A stretch of 64,000 bases of DNA from Blasia pusilla (Eukaryota; Marchantiophyta; Marchantiopsida; Blasiales), in NCBI GenBank assembly GCA_050084515.1, contig CM114274.1, positions 26,102,001 to 26,166,000 of the forward strand, given 5' to 3'. Both the position numbers and the translations under genes were made by a program. This document shows positions 1 through 11,160 of this stretch, one piece after another. The number at the start of each line of letters is the position of its first letter. The first letter of the stretch is position 1. The notes under the pieces were generated by a model. It ran no database searches. It was not told the origin of the DNA and worked only from the letters and a program-made list of their open reading frames with translations.

Positions 1-101
1 TTGCCCGTAACCTCTGAAATATTTTCTCGCTGCCCAGTTGCCACATGTCAAGCAGAGAAGTGTTTGCAAATCAAAAAGGCACTCTCTCATAATAATATAG
101 A
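1..101 (-). mobile_element. Non-autonomous Helitron, copy M4 (cut by window edge)
   Basis: The minus strand starts with TC at 101-100 after an A and runs TCTATATTATTATGAGAGAG, the 5' terminus shared by the whole ~210-bp family. The body carries the family's conserved CTTGACATGTGGCAAC core. The 3' end lies beyond the window. No coding capacity. Confidence 0.7.
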
Positions 102-115
102 TATATTATTATAGA

Positions 116-320
116 CTAGTAAGGTGCCCACGCGATGCACAGGAAATTAAAATTGTTTGAGGAGCATTCGCTACTGCCCATGAAGGGAATAATGATGTTA
201 TACACAAATTCAAAATATGTTCTGCTTGTAGCATGTGAAACATTTTCTCCCTACCCAGTTGCCACGTGTCAAGCACAGAGATGTTTGCAAATAAAGAAGG
301 CATTCTCTCATAATAATATA
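116..320 (-). mobile_element. Non-autonomous Helitron, copy M3
   Basis: Minus-strand copy of the ~210-bp family. It ends in CTAG (116-119) followed by T, preceded by a GC-rich imperfect hairpin (around 123-141), which is the Helitron 3' signature. Its 5' TC has decayed to TT. It lies head-to-tail with M4 and is separated from it by about 14 bp. Confidence 0.7.
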
Positions 321-322
321 AA

Positions 323-535
323 TAAGGTGCCCGTGCAATGCAAGGGAAATAAAAAGAGTGTTTGAAGAGCTAGTTTATAGTTCGTGAAGGGAAGGGATTA
401 ATAATGCTGCACATAAATTCAAAAAAACATTTTTTTGACCTTAACATGTGAAATATTTTCTTGCTGCCTAGTTGCCATGTGTCAAGCATAGAGGTGTTTG
501 CAAATCAAAAAGGCACTCTCTCATAATAATATAGA
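323..535 (-). mobile_element. Non-autonomous Helitron, copy M2
   Basis: Minus-strand copy with an intact TC 5' end (535-534, preceded by A) and a 3' hairpin of the CCCTTGC..GCACGGG type. The terminal CTAG is lost where it abuts M3. Confidence 0.65.
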
Positions 536-549
536 TATATTATTTCGGA

Positions 550-755
550 CTAGTAAGGAGCCCACGCGATACACGGGAAATCAAAATTGTTTGAGGAGCA
601 TTCGCTAGTGCCGTGAAGGGAATGATGATGTTATATACAAATACAATTTTTCTTTCTGCTTGTAGCATGTGAAACATTTTTCGCTGCCCAGTTGCCACGT
701 GTCAAGCAGAGAAGTGTTTGCAAATCAAGAAAGCACTCTCTCATAATAAAATAGA
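550..755 (-). mobile_element. Non-autonomous Helitron, copy M1 (intact ends)
   Basis: 206 bp on the minus strand. It starts TC at 755-754 after an A and ends CTAG at 553-550 before a T, with an imperfect hairpin a few bases upstream of CTAG. These are the expected Helitron termini and the A/T insertion context. No open frame of note, so it must be mobilised in trans. Confidence 0.75.
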
Positions 756-1069
756 TTATAGAGGTGTGTAGAACACATGGATAGGTTAGATGGAGAGAGA
801 AAAGATTGGAGAGAACTTGCAAGGGCCGTAAATATTAATAGGAGAGGTTCTTACTAACTTCCATATGATCTCATTGCGTGGTGATGAATATTTTGCATAG
901 AGATAAAATAAACAATGTGCCACCCCTTAGGGGACGGGGAGAAAGCAACTATCAACATGTGTGAAGAACAACTCAATAAGTTAAATGGAGAGGGAAAGAG
1001 GAAAAATAGATTCTAAAATCAGAATTAAAAGAACGAGTCGAGAAAAAGGGAAGAGAAAAATAATTTTCA

Positions 1070-1200
1070 TCTATGTTATTATGGGAGAGTGCCTTCTTGA
1101 GTTGCAAATACCTCTATGTTTGACACGCGACAACTTGACAGGAAGAAAGTGTTTCACATGCTACGGGCAATAAGAAAAACATTTGAATTTGTATGTAGCA
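1070..1200 (+). mobile_element. Helitron 5'-end fragment of the same family
   Basis: TC at 1070-1071 is followed by TATGTTATTATGGGAGAGTGCC and the family core (TTGACACGCGACAA, then TTTCACATGCTACGGGCAA). It is in the opposite orientation to the array at the window start. No matching 3' hairpin/CTAG end was found. Confidence 0.6.
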
Positions 1201-1243
1201 TCATAAGTTGGCAGGAACTCTCAGTCGCGCGATAACCTTCCAT

Positions 1244-1375
1244 ATTTAGGCCACGATTGAAGCTCTCTATGTCATCTAGCTCCATAAGGATACCCGTTTT
1301 TCACTCCGTATCTAGGCCATGATTGAGGCTCTCTAGGTCACCTAGATCCATAAGGATACCCATTTTTCACACACG
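1244..1375. repeat. 66-bp tandem duplication
   Basis: Two successive ~66-bp units, each containing TAGGCCA.GATTGA.GCTCTCTA and CCATAAGGATACCC.TTTTTCAC, with several point differences. Non-coding. Confidence 0.75.
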
Positions 1376-1449
1376 GGGAAACACATAAAAAATTTTATAC
1401 AAATTTTAACAAACATATACATGTATATAACACGTGGATAGGTTAGATT

Positions 1450-2760
1450 TTTGTTTTTTTAAAATAAAAAAGAACTTGAAAGGCTCGTTCGTCGCCGCCA
1501 TATCCGAAAATCTGATTCCGAAGTCATTATGGCGGCAGCGCGGTTCGTTAAATTTAGGCTGTTTCGTGTCTGTTTCCACCAACTGAACTGGAATTTCTTT
1601 CTTTCTTTCTCCAGGACCCGAAATCATAGCATGACGGGAAAAAGAGAAGAGAGCTCCAGGAAGTACGAAGTACACGACAAGCTAGATCAAGTGTTCTTGT
1701 ATTCATCAGGACTCACGAGAGCGGCGGATGCTTGGCTTGTCACTCCGAGTCCAGCGGAGGGCGAAGCAAAGCGAAATCGCCGTGTTTCCGACGTTTCACA
1801 GAGTGCGCCGAGAGAGGAGCCACAGCCCGAGCGGCAGCAGAACGCAACACGTTCAGGTTCGTCACATCGCTGCATCGAGTCCTTCGAATGGGAAATCGGA
1901 CGGTCCGCACTGAGGAGCGTCGAAGTCCCCTCCCGACTGTCAAGAGAATCGAGAGAAACGGAGCCTCTCGTACCAAACGACTCTGGCTGTTAGTGCAGAA
2001 TAAAGCTCAGAGTCGCGAGCAACGAACTCGTGATACTCCACTCCGCTTCGACTGCATATGTCCTCTCCGACCTACGGCCTCACACAAGCGCACTCGCGGA
2101 TGCCATAGCGGTGTTGGCAGCACCAAAGGCTCCATGGCACCCATAGCCAAATTCTTCGATCTGGTCCCAACGTTTGTCCGCTCATTCGCCGCTCTCATTG
2201 TGCCACAATCGGCGGTGTGAGAGGGCTCTAGAGTAGTCGCAGACTGACCTGACCCTACAGATGCACGTTCTCCCACCACCAGCGCACGTATGTACAAACT
2301 TCGCGAAGCAATGCATTTGCTATTCTAGAAAATGCTTGCAGTAATCTTCCCCTCTTCATCGAGTCGGAGGAGTAGCAACCCATCAATTCTGGCTTTTGTG
2401 GATTGGTTCCTAGCGAGATGACCGGTCCTAGTTGTGTCCGGGAAAGCGAATGTGACTTTCGACTGATATTCTCCTCGCTTTGGAGTAACTTGCAGTAGAC
2501 GTCAGAACATCCATCTATCTCACGCAGCAAGAGACCGATCCGAGTAATCCGAAGCACCTCCGCTCGGCATTACTCGTGCTGGGCATGAGCGCGAGGACGG
2601 TGCGGTGACTGCCGTGCGAGAATGGACTGCACCGATCGCCGGAGCCTCGTCGGGGCCTCCGCCGCATCGTCGATTCATCACCGCCACGACAACTGGCGCG
2701 ACGGAGCTAGTAACGTGGCCGGCGGACGTCACGCAATTAGGTCAGTGACTGGGTGGTACG
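1450..2760. other. GC-rich stretch, no recognisable gene
   Basis: This 1.3 kb is clearly richer in GC and CpG than its flanks, and holds overlapping open frames of 60-160 codons on both strands. None shows a recognisable domain, and frames overlap in the way expected of GC-rich DNA. It could be a promoter/5' exon of a gene I cannot resolve, or a decayed gene fragment. Confidence 0.4.
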
Positions 2761-2916
2761 AGGAAACTAACTAGTACGTAGCGCGAAGGGCATATCACTT
2801 TTCTTTTGTGCTCATAAATGGTAGCGCATGCCAGACTTCTTCACTCCGCTTCGAATTTCTTTTCTGTGGCGACCAGTGGTGTTATCATGATGTCACATTG
2901 TCCATAGCGTTAGCAA

Positions 2917-3258
2917 GACTTGTGATATGAAAGGTTCTTGTAGTTGGCACCATGTCTTGAGAAAGGACTTCATTTTATATATCACATCGAGCTACCAAAT
3001 TATCAGGTTTCGAAAGCTGTTTTAGATGTGTGCTTTTTTCATACATTTGATATGTGCTCTAGGGTATAGTAGTTGTGCCTCTATAAAGACTTGTGATATG
3101 AAAGGTTCTTGTAGTTGGCACCATGTCTTGAGAAAGGACTTCATGTTATATATCACATCGAGCTACCAAATTATCATGTTTCGAAAGCTGTTTTAGATGT
3201 GTGCTTTTTTCATACATTTGATAAGTGCTCTAGGGTGTAGTAGTTGTGCCTCTATAAA
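2917..3258. repeat. 171-bp tandem duplication, two copies
   Basis: Units 2917-3087 and 3088-3258 begin GACTTGTGATATGAAAGG and match apart from about five substitutions. The near identity implies a recent duplication. Non-coding. Confidence 0.9.
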
Positions 3259-5205
3259 GACATAGGGGATAAAAGTGTCAAGTACTATTTGGTACTTTCA
3301 GTCCTATGGAGGCCTCAAAGTTTATTGGTTTTTGTGTTTTTTTTTTTCATTTTTGTTTTTTTATGTCTTTTCTTTTTGTGGATGGAGCTATGTTTTTCCT
3401 TTTTAAAGATCCTTCCTTTAATTTCAACCAATCTCCCTTCAAGGGCTATTATAGATGAAGGATAGAGAAACCCATAGAATAGAATGATATTAAGGAGTAG
3501 TAACTTTCAAAAAAAACTTCAAGGTCATGCCAACAATTCTTAAACTATAAAGTAACATTAAAAAAGTTGTGCATGACCAACAAGGCACAATTTGTCTTGG
3601 AAATTATTTCTAAACATTTCATAACAATTTAATTTTGTCATAACTAGATTTTTTTATCATATCTTGCCTTTTTCCTATCCCTTCTTAGAATGTTGTTTCC
3701 TTTTTTTGTTCTCTATGAGGTTTATTTGTGTAAAAAATTGAATTTTGAATAAAATTTTTTTCAAATGGGTATGGCATTGGATACTTGAAAGGAAACCCAC
3801 AAGGATCTTGTTTTTATGGTAGAAAATTACTTTAAGGTATTCCCATAAAAGATAAATGGATACCTCCTAAGCTAGGCCCCCATGACCCACGATATTTCTT
3901 TCTCAATTTAAACGTTTTAAAGCAAAGTTCTCATAATACAAGTTCAAAAAAAGGGGATTAAATTAGATACTAAAAAAATTCAGCACTGATTATTGTCAGG
4001 TTGAATATTACACACTCTGTAGATCTAAATTGGTTTAAACATGATATTGTCTTTTTAGAAACATGGAATGGCTAACCTATTGCAAAGTCCCTTTTTGTAG
4101 AGCATCACACAAATTTGTGTGTTCATGTTTCATGAAAGACATACAAATATGTCCATGTTTTTATAATATCCAATGCCATGGTTTTCAGGTCATAATCCCT
4201 ATGGAATGGAGCCCTTATATATGCATCTTGACTTTGACGTTGGAGATTGCGCATAAAAAACTAATCAATAATGCACATTCATTATATAATATGTATGCCA
4301 ATTTCCTTTGATACGTTCAATTTAAAATTTCATCCATAATTTATTGATGTTGGCATTTTCTCATGGAGTCCTTATGAGAATGCCTACTTAGAGTTGGACC
4401 TTTTTACAAATATTAATGTTCCGAGTTTTCAAAGGTTGGTATGATTCCAATATCCAATATTTAGAAACTTCTTCTCAATAATACCTAATCCAGCAACCAA
4501 TTTTTGGCGAAAATTTTCAACTTTCATAATATGAAAACCACTATGACCCAAATATTTTTCAATAAAAATTGAATTGATTATGATCTTATATAACTTTTTA
4601 CTCTTCCGGTCAACCTTTTTCACCTGCTGAAATCTCCTTATCCCATGCATATTGGGGCACATTTTAAATGTGGAGGGAACATCCACATTTATAAAAAAAA
4701 AAAAAGGAATTAGGGATAAGGAGTAATATATCCATTTATCCTTCGTAAGATTTTAATAAATAAATAAATAAATAAATAAAAACTCGCCAAATTCTAAGTG
4801 CCAAGTAGATGAGTGGCCCGCAGGGACAAGAAAGGATTCATATCAAATTAAAGACTTCTCCCTTTACGAGTCTATGCGAGTACGAATTTAAGAAGTCTTT
4901 CCTATTGAAAATAATAATAATAATAATAATAATAAACTCATATTGGTCCTAGTTGAAAAGCCCAGAATTAAGGACAGTACTTAATGGTTCAAGCGCTGGG
5001 AATTCGCAAGGTTAGCCATAGTTAAATACGTGGCAATCTTTTTTCACTCAATAAAAAAAAAAAAAAGGAATTAATAAGTCGTGAAAATATCTTGAATAAA
5101 AAATGACTCTTTCGTGGGAAAACCGTTGACCCAATAACCAAAGAGAAAAGCCCCGAGAGGAAAGACAATCAAATATTCCCTTTAGGAGACAAACGTATAG
5201 AAAAA
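3259..5205. other. AT-rich spacer with microsatellites
   Basis: No gene seen. It contains an (AAAT)n run at about 4754-4780, an (AAT)n run at about 4906-4936 and several poly(A)/poly(T) tracts. The short open frames have no recognisable content. Confidence 0.6.
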
Positions 5206-5573
5206 TGTCATGACCATACGGATTATGTCGTAGAGTATAGTGTGCTAGTAGAGGACATTCCTTATGTAGGACCGTAGTGGCTTGGTAGAGATGCGGTTCC
5301 ATACATAGGGTTGGGGGTTACTCAGTTGGGGGTGAGTTTCCCAGTAGGGCTCGCTCTTAGGTTGGAGGATATAAGGTGGAGTGCACTCAAAGAACACTCA
5401 GTTCTTTGAGTTGAGCCTGTTGCGTTGGGAGTTAGCCTTGGTAGTGAGTAGAGCTCTTGGCTATGGTGTTTCCCGCAAGCTTCGACCTAGATTCTCCCAT
5501 CGTGGAGTGGGTTTGGCTCGATTGTATGTGATTGTAAACGTGTTTTATGACAGTAGGTCTTTCACGCATTTCA
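5206..5573 (+). repeat. Element 1, terminal repeat A1
   Basis: 368 bp, starting TGTCATGACC and ending TTTCA. It matches A2 (14517-14881) with a few substitutions and a small indel. It carries the putative promoter and the self-complementary site described separately. B is not present on either side of A1. Confidence 0.9.
5370..5410 (+). promoter_or_regulatory. Element 1 promoter: TATA box and likely RNA start with hairpin
   Basis: TATAAGG at 5370-5376 lies 31 nt upstream of GTTCTTTGAG (5401-5410). A perfect 10-bp inverted repeat, CTCAAAGAAC (5386-5395) / GTTCTTTGAG (5401-5410) with loop ACTCA, covers the expected start. If transcription starts near 5401, the RNA would begin with the right arm. 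The start site itself is inferred from the TATA spacing. Confidence 0.55.
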
Positions 5574-5583
5574 CTCAAAGAAC
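5574..5583 (+). promoter_or_regulatory. Element 1 putative self-primer binding site
   Basis: CTCAAAGAAC directly follows A1 with no gap, where an LTR retrotransposon keeps its primer-binding site. It is the exact complement of GTTCTTTGAG at 5401-5410, the presumed RNA 5' end. I see no convincing match to an initiator-tRNA site. This is the arrangement known from Tf1 self-priming. Confidence 0.6.
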
Positions 5584-7087
5584 TGGAGTAGATCGATGGT
5601 AGCTTCGATTGTAGATCAGTAGGATCTAGTTAGGGTTGATTGTGTACTCAGCCGTGGATGTTCGGGGCTTGTTGCCTATGTTGGAGGTGTGAATCAGGTG
5701 CGTGGTCGGTTGGGAAAGAAGCGCCTTGCTGAGAGCTTTCCAACGCCTGTAGATCGCGGATTTCGTCAAGGGAGTTGGAAGTTATCAAGCATTGAAGATT
5801 CAGTTCGTGTTCGACAGTTTTCTGATGTGGAGAGCTTGGAGTGCGGAAGCTCTGTTGAAGTTCATCCAGATCGGGTGAGAGGTTCCTATTGCTACTTGTA
5901 TTGTGATCTCATGTGAAGCTATCTGGTCGAGTGCGTGGAGCGTTGCGGATTTCTGCGTGCATGAAACTTGGCGGAAGCGCTGTCGGATTTGCGGTTCTAG
6001 AGGTGTATGGACATCAAGTTTGTCTGATTTTTAGCTCGGAGTACGGAGCTCGGTTGTAGCTGAGTTTTTGTGGGGAGATAGCTATGGTGGTCAATTGAAT
6101 TCTGATTGAAACAGATTTGATTTCGGTCACGTATTTGTGAAGTAATTTTTGATCGAAATTTCGCAGACTAGCTCAAGGTCTAGCTATGGTGGACAGCGGA
6201 TCGGAGGGGCTGGTTGGTTGGTGACTCGTTCATTGTTGGAGACGTCTATCCCATTGGGGGCGCCCTGGCTGGACCTCTCTCCATAGCGAAGCATGGCGAA
6301 GCGTGGCGAACGGGGCATGTCTCGAGCATTTCTCGGCGTTTCGAGGCTTCGAGGCTTCGAGGCAACTCGTGGTAGCTCGGGGCGAGTGGGCGTGAGAGGC
6401 GGAGTAAGGAGCAAGGAGCAAGCAAGCAAGCTTGCTTGCTTGGGCGTGAGGAAATTTTTGCAGGATTTGGGATTTGAGTTTTGCATAACTGGTCACCCAT
6501 CTTTGGGCTATTCTGCCTGGAGGACGCTTAACTGCTGAGTTCTTAACTATGCCAGTGTACAGACTGTTGTAGCTCATTTGGTGCTGTTAGGAGATGTGTT
6601 AGGCGCTTTATGCATCTCAGGTTTTTGGTTGATGTACCTCTAGCGCATAGTACGGTGTAGCCTCTCCATGCAAGTGATATTTTCAGGTGCTGCGAGTTCG
6701 ACTAGCACGTCATCGACCCGCGGCGGAGTAGCTATTGCGTTAGAATTGTGTGGTGGGTTTTGTGGATTCAGGGGGCACCACGTTTGGTGGATTGTGTTAC
6801 CTTGATTTCCATTTGCGGTTGGAGGGTTGTCGTTGGACTTCCAGTGTCTGGATCCCCTCCATCGTGCTTCTTGCTTGCGCGTCCATTGTTAGGGTTGACG
6901 CTGATTTCCAGAGAAGTGTTACTCCTGTGTGCTACTGATAGTGAGGCTGGAGTGATGACCAGTAGACTCTGGGAGACTTCTTGTGGTGATGAGAGGTTAG
7001 ATTGCCTACACCCATAGATAGTAGAGCTACAATAGTAGAGCGACATCGACGTCACTTGGGTAATTTGGTGGTGGTGTTAGCTCCGCG
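5584..7087 (+). other. Element 1 leader region
   Basis: About 1.5 kb between the putative primer site and the first Gag-like frame. No domain recognised. It contains a perfect 24-bp palindrome, (CAAG)3(CTTG)3, at 6419-6442. Element 2 has a similarly long leader. Confidence 0.5.
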
Positions 7088-8030
7088 ATGACCAACGCAT
7101 CGGCGTTGGTCATCACGGAGCTGTCGGGTGGTCTGGTTGGGGACCGTGGTGCGGACAGTGGTGGTTTCACACGGAGTGCATTTAGGTATCGGCTACCTTT
7201 TCCACTTCCGACGGTTGATGAAGAGGAGGACCAGGGTGTTCCAAACACCGAGTCTTCTACGTTGTTATCGAGTGTTGCAGCTCCATTGATTTGGGACATG
7301 GACGGTGGATATGGGGCCATGAAGGCCCACGACGATACTCGGTGCAAAGTGGGCACCATTGAGTCGGAGGACTTCATGCAAGAGTTTGATACGTGGTGTG
7401 ATATGCGGATGTTATGAACGAGCATGCGTTGTTTACACCCTTCTTGGCTTGGAAGGGGTTGTTTCAAAGACTTGGAAGGACCACCCATGGATGATTACCA
7501 TGAGTTTAGGAAGGACCATGTTCTTTGAGATTGAGGCATGGAGACAATATTGGTCTCCAGGCTATGTGTCTATCACCCATGGTGGTATTGGTAGTAGTGC
7601 TCCTACTATGCCGGCCCGGCCCAACGTTGAGTGGTGCAGTGCGAGCCGGAGTGGAGGTACCGGTGGAGGTACTAGTGGGGGTACTAGTGGAGGTACTAGT
7701 GCCCCACCATCGTTCACCCGGTTGCGAGTTCTTCAAGAGGTTGAAGAAGAACTATCAGGAGTGAAGACGGAGAAGTTGAGGAATCTTCAGGACTTTGAGC
7801 GAAAGACTGGTGAGAGTCTTCGTGAGGCATACACTTTCGTATCGACGCTTGATTTCAGATTACCTAGGTGTGGCGAGGATCAGCGATCCGTTTTTACGGG
7901 ATCTTGGACAGAGATTTGCGCCGTAGGGTGCGTGATGCTACTCTTATGAGTGATGATTCACCCACATTGACCCATGTGTTTGCTTTATCTCGAGAAGATT
8001 GAGCTTAACATGGTGAAGGAGAGAGTGGTG
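7088..8030 (+). pseudogene. Element 1 gag remnant
   Basis: Fragments in two frames (7088-7417 and 7359-7949) correspond to the Gag of element 2. The clearest match is a TEKL..DF.R..GESLREAYT stretch typical of the retrotransposon Gag capsid region. A short GGTACTAGTGG tandem repeat (about 7655-7702) interrupts the middle. At least one frameshift; not functional. Confidence 0.65.
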
Positions 8031-8159
8031 ACATCCGCATTCAGAGGGGATACAACTACTACTTCTCGGGTTCAGCCGCCCACCTCACGATCTCGTAGTA
8101 GTGGTGGTGGTAGTAGTAGTGGGAGTCGTGGGGGTACACGCGACCTCATCAAGTCCTAG

Positions 8160-8380
8160 AGGGACATTTGTGCAAAGACCATTGCCTTCATTTGCTGCCC
8201 CAGCAGCAGGCGATCATGTTGGACATGTGGAGGTGATCATGTTAGGAAGTTTTGTCCCCAAGAGGATGGGAGACGGACTTTGGAGGATGGGCCTCGGTCG
8301 GCCCCAACTCGGTGTGATCATTGCGGGAGACTAGGTCATCCTCGAGAGCGTTGCTTTGATCTCCATCCGAGTTGAGATCA
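8160..8380 (+). pseudogene. Element 1 nucleocapsid zinc-knuckle remnant
   Basis: A CCHC knuckle of form CDHCGRLGHPRERC (C-x2-C-x4-H-x4-C) is encoded at about 8312-8353. An upstream first knuckle has decayed. This is the nucleic-acid binding part of Gag. The following Gly/Arg-rich stretch to about 8450 resembles that of element 2. Confidence 0.65.
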
Positions 8381-9123
8381 GGCCGTGGCGTGGTGGGAGT
8401 AGCTCCGAGAGGCGGAGGTGGTAGAGGTGGTAGGGATGGTAGAGGTGGACCAGTGGTTGGAGAGCCTATGGTGGCTACCCCTACCACTACGACAGAGTCG
8501 ACTATGGCTGCCAAGATTGAGCTTGATTGGAGCGAAGTTGGCTACTATGGTGGTATCCAACATAGATCAGGTTCGGGAGCGGGGCTTCCACCTCTTATGG
8601 AGGGATGATCTCTCTTATATGGCGAGTGAAAAGACAAAGTTGAGGCATCAGCTGCGATTCGAGAGGAGCCACTCGGCGTCAAAGCCACGTGGTGCTCTTT
8701 GTGGAGTTGGACCCACAGAGGGGTGTGGGGGGAGGCAAGCTAGGCTTCCCGGTCATTCTTGTTGTCGAGGTGCTTAGGACTCCATCCATGGTTCCTCGCA
8801 GCCTATTGAGCGGCGGTGGGGACTAAGGCATCTACATCGCGTGTAGTAGACACGGATGCAAAGCATCAATGCGATGTGCGGATGGCAACCGGTGTTGGGA
8901 TCCCCATTGTTTTCGGCCACGGAGCGATGGCTTTAGGAGTTGACTTAGCTCTGTATTTCAATTAGCGACCACGTTTGTGTGAACGTGGGGTATTCTTGCT
9001 ACACGTGTTGAGGTGGATGAGGGTGTTGCGGTGAGCGACCCTCTATGTCGGGAGTAGCATTGAGTACCGGTGCTACTTAGCGAGCGGCGGCGAAGATGGA
9101 TGCATTACCAGGCCGGCTAGCCA

Positions 9124-9651
9124 TTGATCGTGAGAGGCTTACACTGGTGTATGTATGTTGGACAACGGAGTGGGATCTTCCGATTGGTGAGTCCTACAGG
9201 ACATGTGTATAGACCAGATAGAGTCTTGTTAGACTCTGGTGCCCAACCTTTGATGTTGGGAAAGGCGGCATGTATTGGTTTGGGTATTCGGAGGTCAGAG
9301 CTTGAGCCTTGCCCATTCCAGATTCAAACATCACTTGGAGGAGCCAATGATAGGTCTCAATTCATGACACGGGAAAAGTTTTCTATACAGTTGAGACCAG
9401 ATCATGCGACTGATAGCTCCCGGTTGGGAGTATCTGCGGTAGTCACATCAGCCGAGTCGTATGATGTACTAGTTGGAGGAGCGATGTGTACCCGATGGGT
9501 TTTCAGATGGATTATGGGTGAGACAAAGCGTCTTCTAGACCTGGTTGGCGATTCGGGATGGACGTATGAGCCAAGTTCTGTGAGATTTATTTTGGGGCTC
9601 GACCGGGAGGGTCTTCCCCAACAAAGTGTTAGCATCTGTGGCTGGTTTTAG
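9124..9651 (+). pseudogene. Element 1 retropepsin-like protease
   Basis: An open frame of 175 codons contains VLLDSGAQPLMLGKA, the DSGA active-site loop of retroviral-type aspartic proteases. It also has the SYDVLVGGA stretch near the C-terminal side. The frame is largely intact but isolated from its neighbours by stops and frameshifts. It is colinear with the protease of element 2. Confidence 0.75.
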
Positions 9652-9677
9652 TGGAGTAGTCACTTGGCCAGAGACTT

Positions 9678-11030
9678 TTGGAGGGTAATGTTTCGCTATG
9701 GATTCTCCTGCATGAGGAGGTAGAGGAGGTCCCTATTTTTGCAGCAGTGGCATCCTCATCGTTGGATGTGCCACTTTGGAGTTCAGGCGGTGCACTACGG
9801 CAGGAGGCTGATCGCCTAGTGCAGGAGGCTTGGTGTGAGGCTGTTATACCTCACGAGGAAGAGGAGGCCCCACGGCGGACTCCTACTTCTGGTCCAGTTG
9901 GGTTATCCCCTTTGGATACTACACCCATTGTATGGCAGTATCCGCCGGAGGGTATTTGTGTGTTAGATCTCTTTGGTGGGATTAGCACTGGTTTGGCTGT
10001 AGTGTTGCAGGCCGGTATTCCTGTGCGGAGATACGTGTATGTGGAGCGAGATGAGACGGCCCAGAGAGTCTCATCTCGACATATTGGTCAGTTGATGCGG
10101 AGATACCCTGAGTTGTTGCCGCCATCAGCTATTCGTGGGTACCAGCGTGCTTTACCATCACACATTGCATTGTTGGGGGCGCAGGACCTTGAGAGGGTTG
10201 GTCCTGTGGATTTGGTGATTCTTTGGATGGCCATGTCGGGTCATACACGTCTTTGGTCGTGGTGAGGGATTACATGACCCTAGGTCTCGATTGTTTTGGG
10301 AGATGTTACGGGTGTTACGACATCTTCAGGTTCATCAGGCACGTGCTCTAGCTTACATTCTGGAGAATGTTCCATTGTTGGGTGACACTCGGACCCGGAT
10401 GATGGCGAGTGTTCATGAGGTGCGGTCTTGGATTGGACCAGCGGTGGTGTTGTTGGATGATGCGCGAGTTGGCTCAGCGTGCACATAAATCCATGCTTGT
10501 GGTGGACAAACTTGTTGCCTAGGAGGTTCTCGTCGAGCATATGATGCGGTGCTGGCCGGGATCCTCGCCTTACGGTGGATAGTATCTTGAATCTTTGGCG
10601 ACTTTCTCAAGTGGTGAGGGTTATTGATCGGTCACCCATGGCGGTGGTGAACCGTGTGGGGCGACCTAGGATGGCACTACCCACATTTGTGAGTTTTCCT
10701 CGTCACATGCCTACAGGAAGGTGGTCGGGGCTTGTATGGGATTCTCATGTGCGGCGAGTTGGTGGAGCCTAACGCGATGAGAGAGCGTGCGATGGGATTT
10801 GCTCTTTGGTGTGACAACGGTTGCTTCTATTTACGAGGCTTCACGACGTCATGTGTTGGGTCAGGCCATGGACCTGAATTGTTTGACTTGGATTTTGAGT
10901 CTTGGTATGGCGAAAGCGGCGTCGACTTGAGACTATGTCTCATGGGTCTTCCACCCCTTGTAATGAGCTCGATGGCTACCGGGACGGTAGAGGCATCGGT
11001 TGGGAAGCGAGGAGAGTAGTATTTTGCATC
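9678..11030 (+). pseudogene. Element 1 C5-cytosine DNA methyltransferase remnant
   Basis: Four frame fragments in order. 9678-10265 has SAM-binding motif I, VLDLFGGISTGLAVVLQAG. A frameshift at about 10220 breaks the PC motif IV region. 10291-10488 has FWEMLRVL..YILENVPLLG, motif VI with the catalytic ENV. 10575-10772 holds the target-recognition-side sequence RPRMALPTFVSFP. 10732-11019 has EPNAMRERAMGF, motif IX-like, and a GQAMD-type motif X region in another frame. Motif order is I to X without permutation, as in DNMT3. It lies between protease and reverse transcriptase, as in element 2. Confidence 0.7.
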
Positions 11031-11160
11031 CTTGGAGTAAATGGGATGTAATGGCGGGCATGTGGAGTTGGTTGCTCATGCTTTGGTGGAGGAGTTATTT
11101 GCTCGAGATGATGGTGTAGCTAAGGGTGTACCATCTTGTGAGGGGATTGCGTAGCGACCA

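Noticed and set aside
1529-2220. Overlapping frames of up to 162 codons that might be a gene
   Set aside because: Several frames of both strands are equally open, none has a domain or good splice continuation; recorded only as a GC-rich stretch.
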